Origin: an uncultured Clostridia bacterium
GTDB lineage: Bacteria > Bacillota > Clostridia > Oscillospirales > Ruminococcaceae
Reading direction: 5' to 3'
NCBI GenBank assembly: GCA_947627235.1
Contig: CANQVG010000014.1
Span: forward strand, 1-52,358
DNA: 52,358 nucleotides
The position numbers and the translations under genes were made by a program. Below the pieces are notes generated by a model, which saw only the letters and a list, made by a program, of their open reading frames with translations, was not told the origin of the DNA and made no database searches. Shown here in pieces: positions 52,201 through 52,358 of the stretch (its first letter is position 1; each line of letters begins with the position of its first letter).

Positions 52201-52358
52201 AGTATTGTGGTGGAAATGACTCAGAAGCGCGCGAACCTTTTTTGCGCTTCCGTGGCCGCTTGATTTCAAAGTCTATATCGCCCCATGTGATTTCCTTTTT
52301 GTCGTCGCCGTACCATATCGTCATTATCACACGGTCATCAAAGACGAAAATCTTGTCT
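52199..52358 (-). CDS. C-terminus of a probable large serine recombinase (partial)
   Basis: The last 52 codons of a minus-strand gene, cut by the window end. The reading starts DKIFVFDDRVIMTIWYGDD and ends in a Lys/Arg- then Ser/Pro-rich tail, with TAA at 52201-52199. The 'DKIxVFDDRVxxTxxY' strand followed by a charged tail is what I expect at the end of large serine recombinases of clostridial mobile elements. With no catalytic domain in view the call is tentative. Confidence 0.45.
   Translation of the reverse strand, partial: DKIFVFDDRVIMTIWYGDDKKEITWGDIDFEIKRPRKRKKGSRASESFPPQY

Overview
The window reads as a chromosomal segment of an uncultured, strictly Gram-positive member of the Clostridia, most like Oscillospiraceae/Ruminococcaceae. 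Supporting signs are a Clostridia-style division and cell-wall (dcw) cluster with a SpoVD-type PASTA transpeptidase, a MurE with the DNPR meso-diaminopimelate motif, the MEP isoprenoid pathway enzyme IspDF, an ECF thiamine transporter under a TPP riboswitch, plant-glycan functions (GH10 xylanase lipoprotein, a cohesin-like surface protein, pullulanase) and LPXTG/sortase surface proteins. Many promoters match the sigma-A consensus with an exact 17-bp spacer. The genus assignment is inference.

Layout. 1-4.4 kb: tRNA-Gln, ispDF, a lipoprotein with an apparently dead NlpC/P60 domain, TPP riboswitch-thiT, and apgM. 4.4-4.8 kb: an intergenic stretch with an 89-base palindromic element that folds as a perfect four-way junction. 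4.8-11.9 kb: one giant membrane enzyme, a cyclic beta-1,2-glucan synthase (GT84 + GH94). 11.9-16.8 kb: a D,D-carboxypeptidase, then pulA and an M20 dipeptidase in an operon. 16.9-20.1 kb: glmM-glmS. 20.2-33.0 kb, minus strand: mraZ-rsmH-ftsL-spoVD-murE-mraY-ftsW-murG-murA-ftsQ-ftsZ, without murF, murD, murC, murB or ftsA. The mraZ promoter is followed by four GTGG-like boxes at exact 10-bp spacing. 33.1-39.1 kb: a small conserved protein, a CorC/HlyC-type CBS protein, an AraC regulator next to a GH10 xylanase, a membrane-anchored cohesin-like protein, and an SPFH protein.

39.2-52.36 kb is an accessory region. It opens with about 0.9 kb of AT-rich, decayed sequence that still has a promoter with an overlapping operator-like palindrome. 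A sortase-assembled pilus locus follows: class B sortase, a 2278-residue LPETG adhesin, an LPHTG major pilin, a class C sortase and a VPPTG minor pilin. The adhesin combines chlamydial Pmp-like FxxN/GGA repeats with a stalk of about eight Cna-B/DUF5979-like modules, including a perfect 369-bp tandem duplication. Directly after the last pilin gene lie the C-terminal scar of a frameshifted tyrosine recombinase and, on the opposite strand, the C-terminus of what looks like a large serine recombinase. I read this as a mobile-element-borne pilus island next to core genes.

The genes before 39 kb form a coherent envelope-building set: GlmS/GlmM make the amino-sugar precursor, MurA/MurE/MraY/MurG make and lipid-link the peptidoglycan unit, FtsW/SpoVD polymerise it at the FtsZ ring, and DacF trims it. 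The accessory region decorates that wall with sortase-linked fibres.
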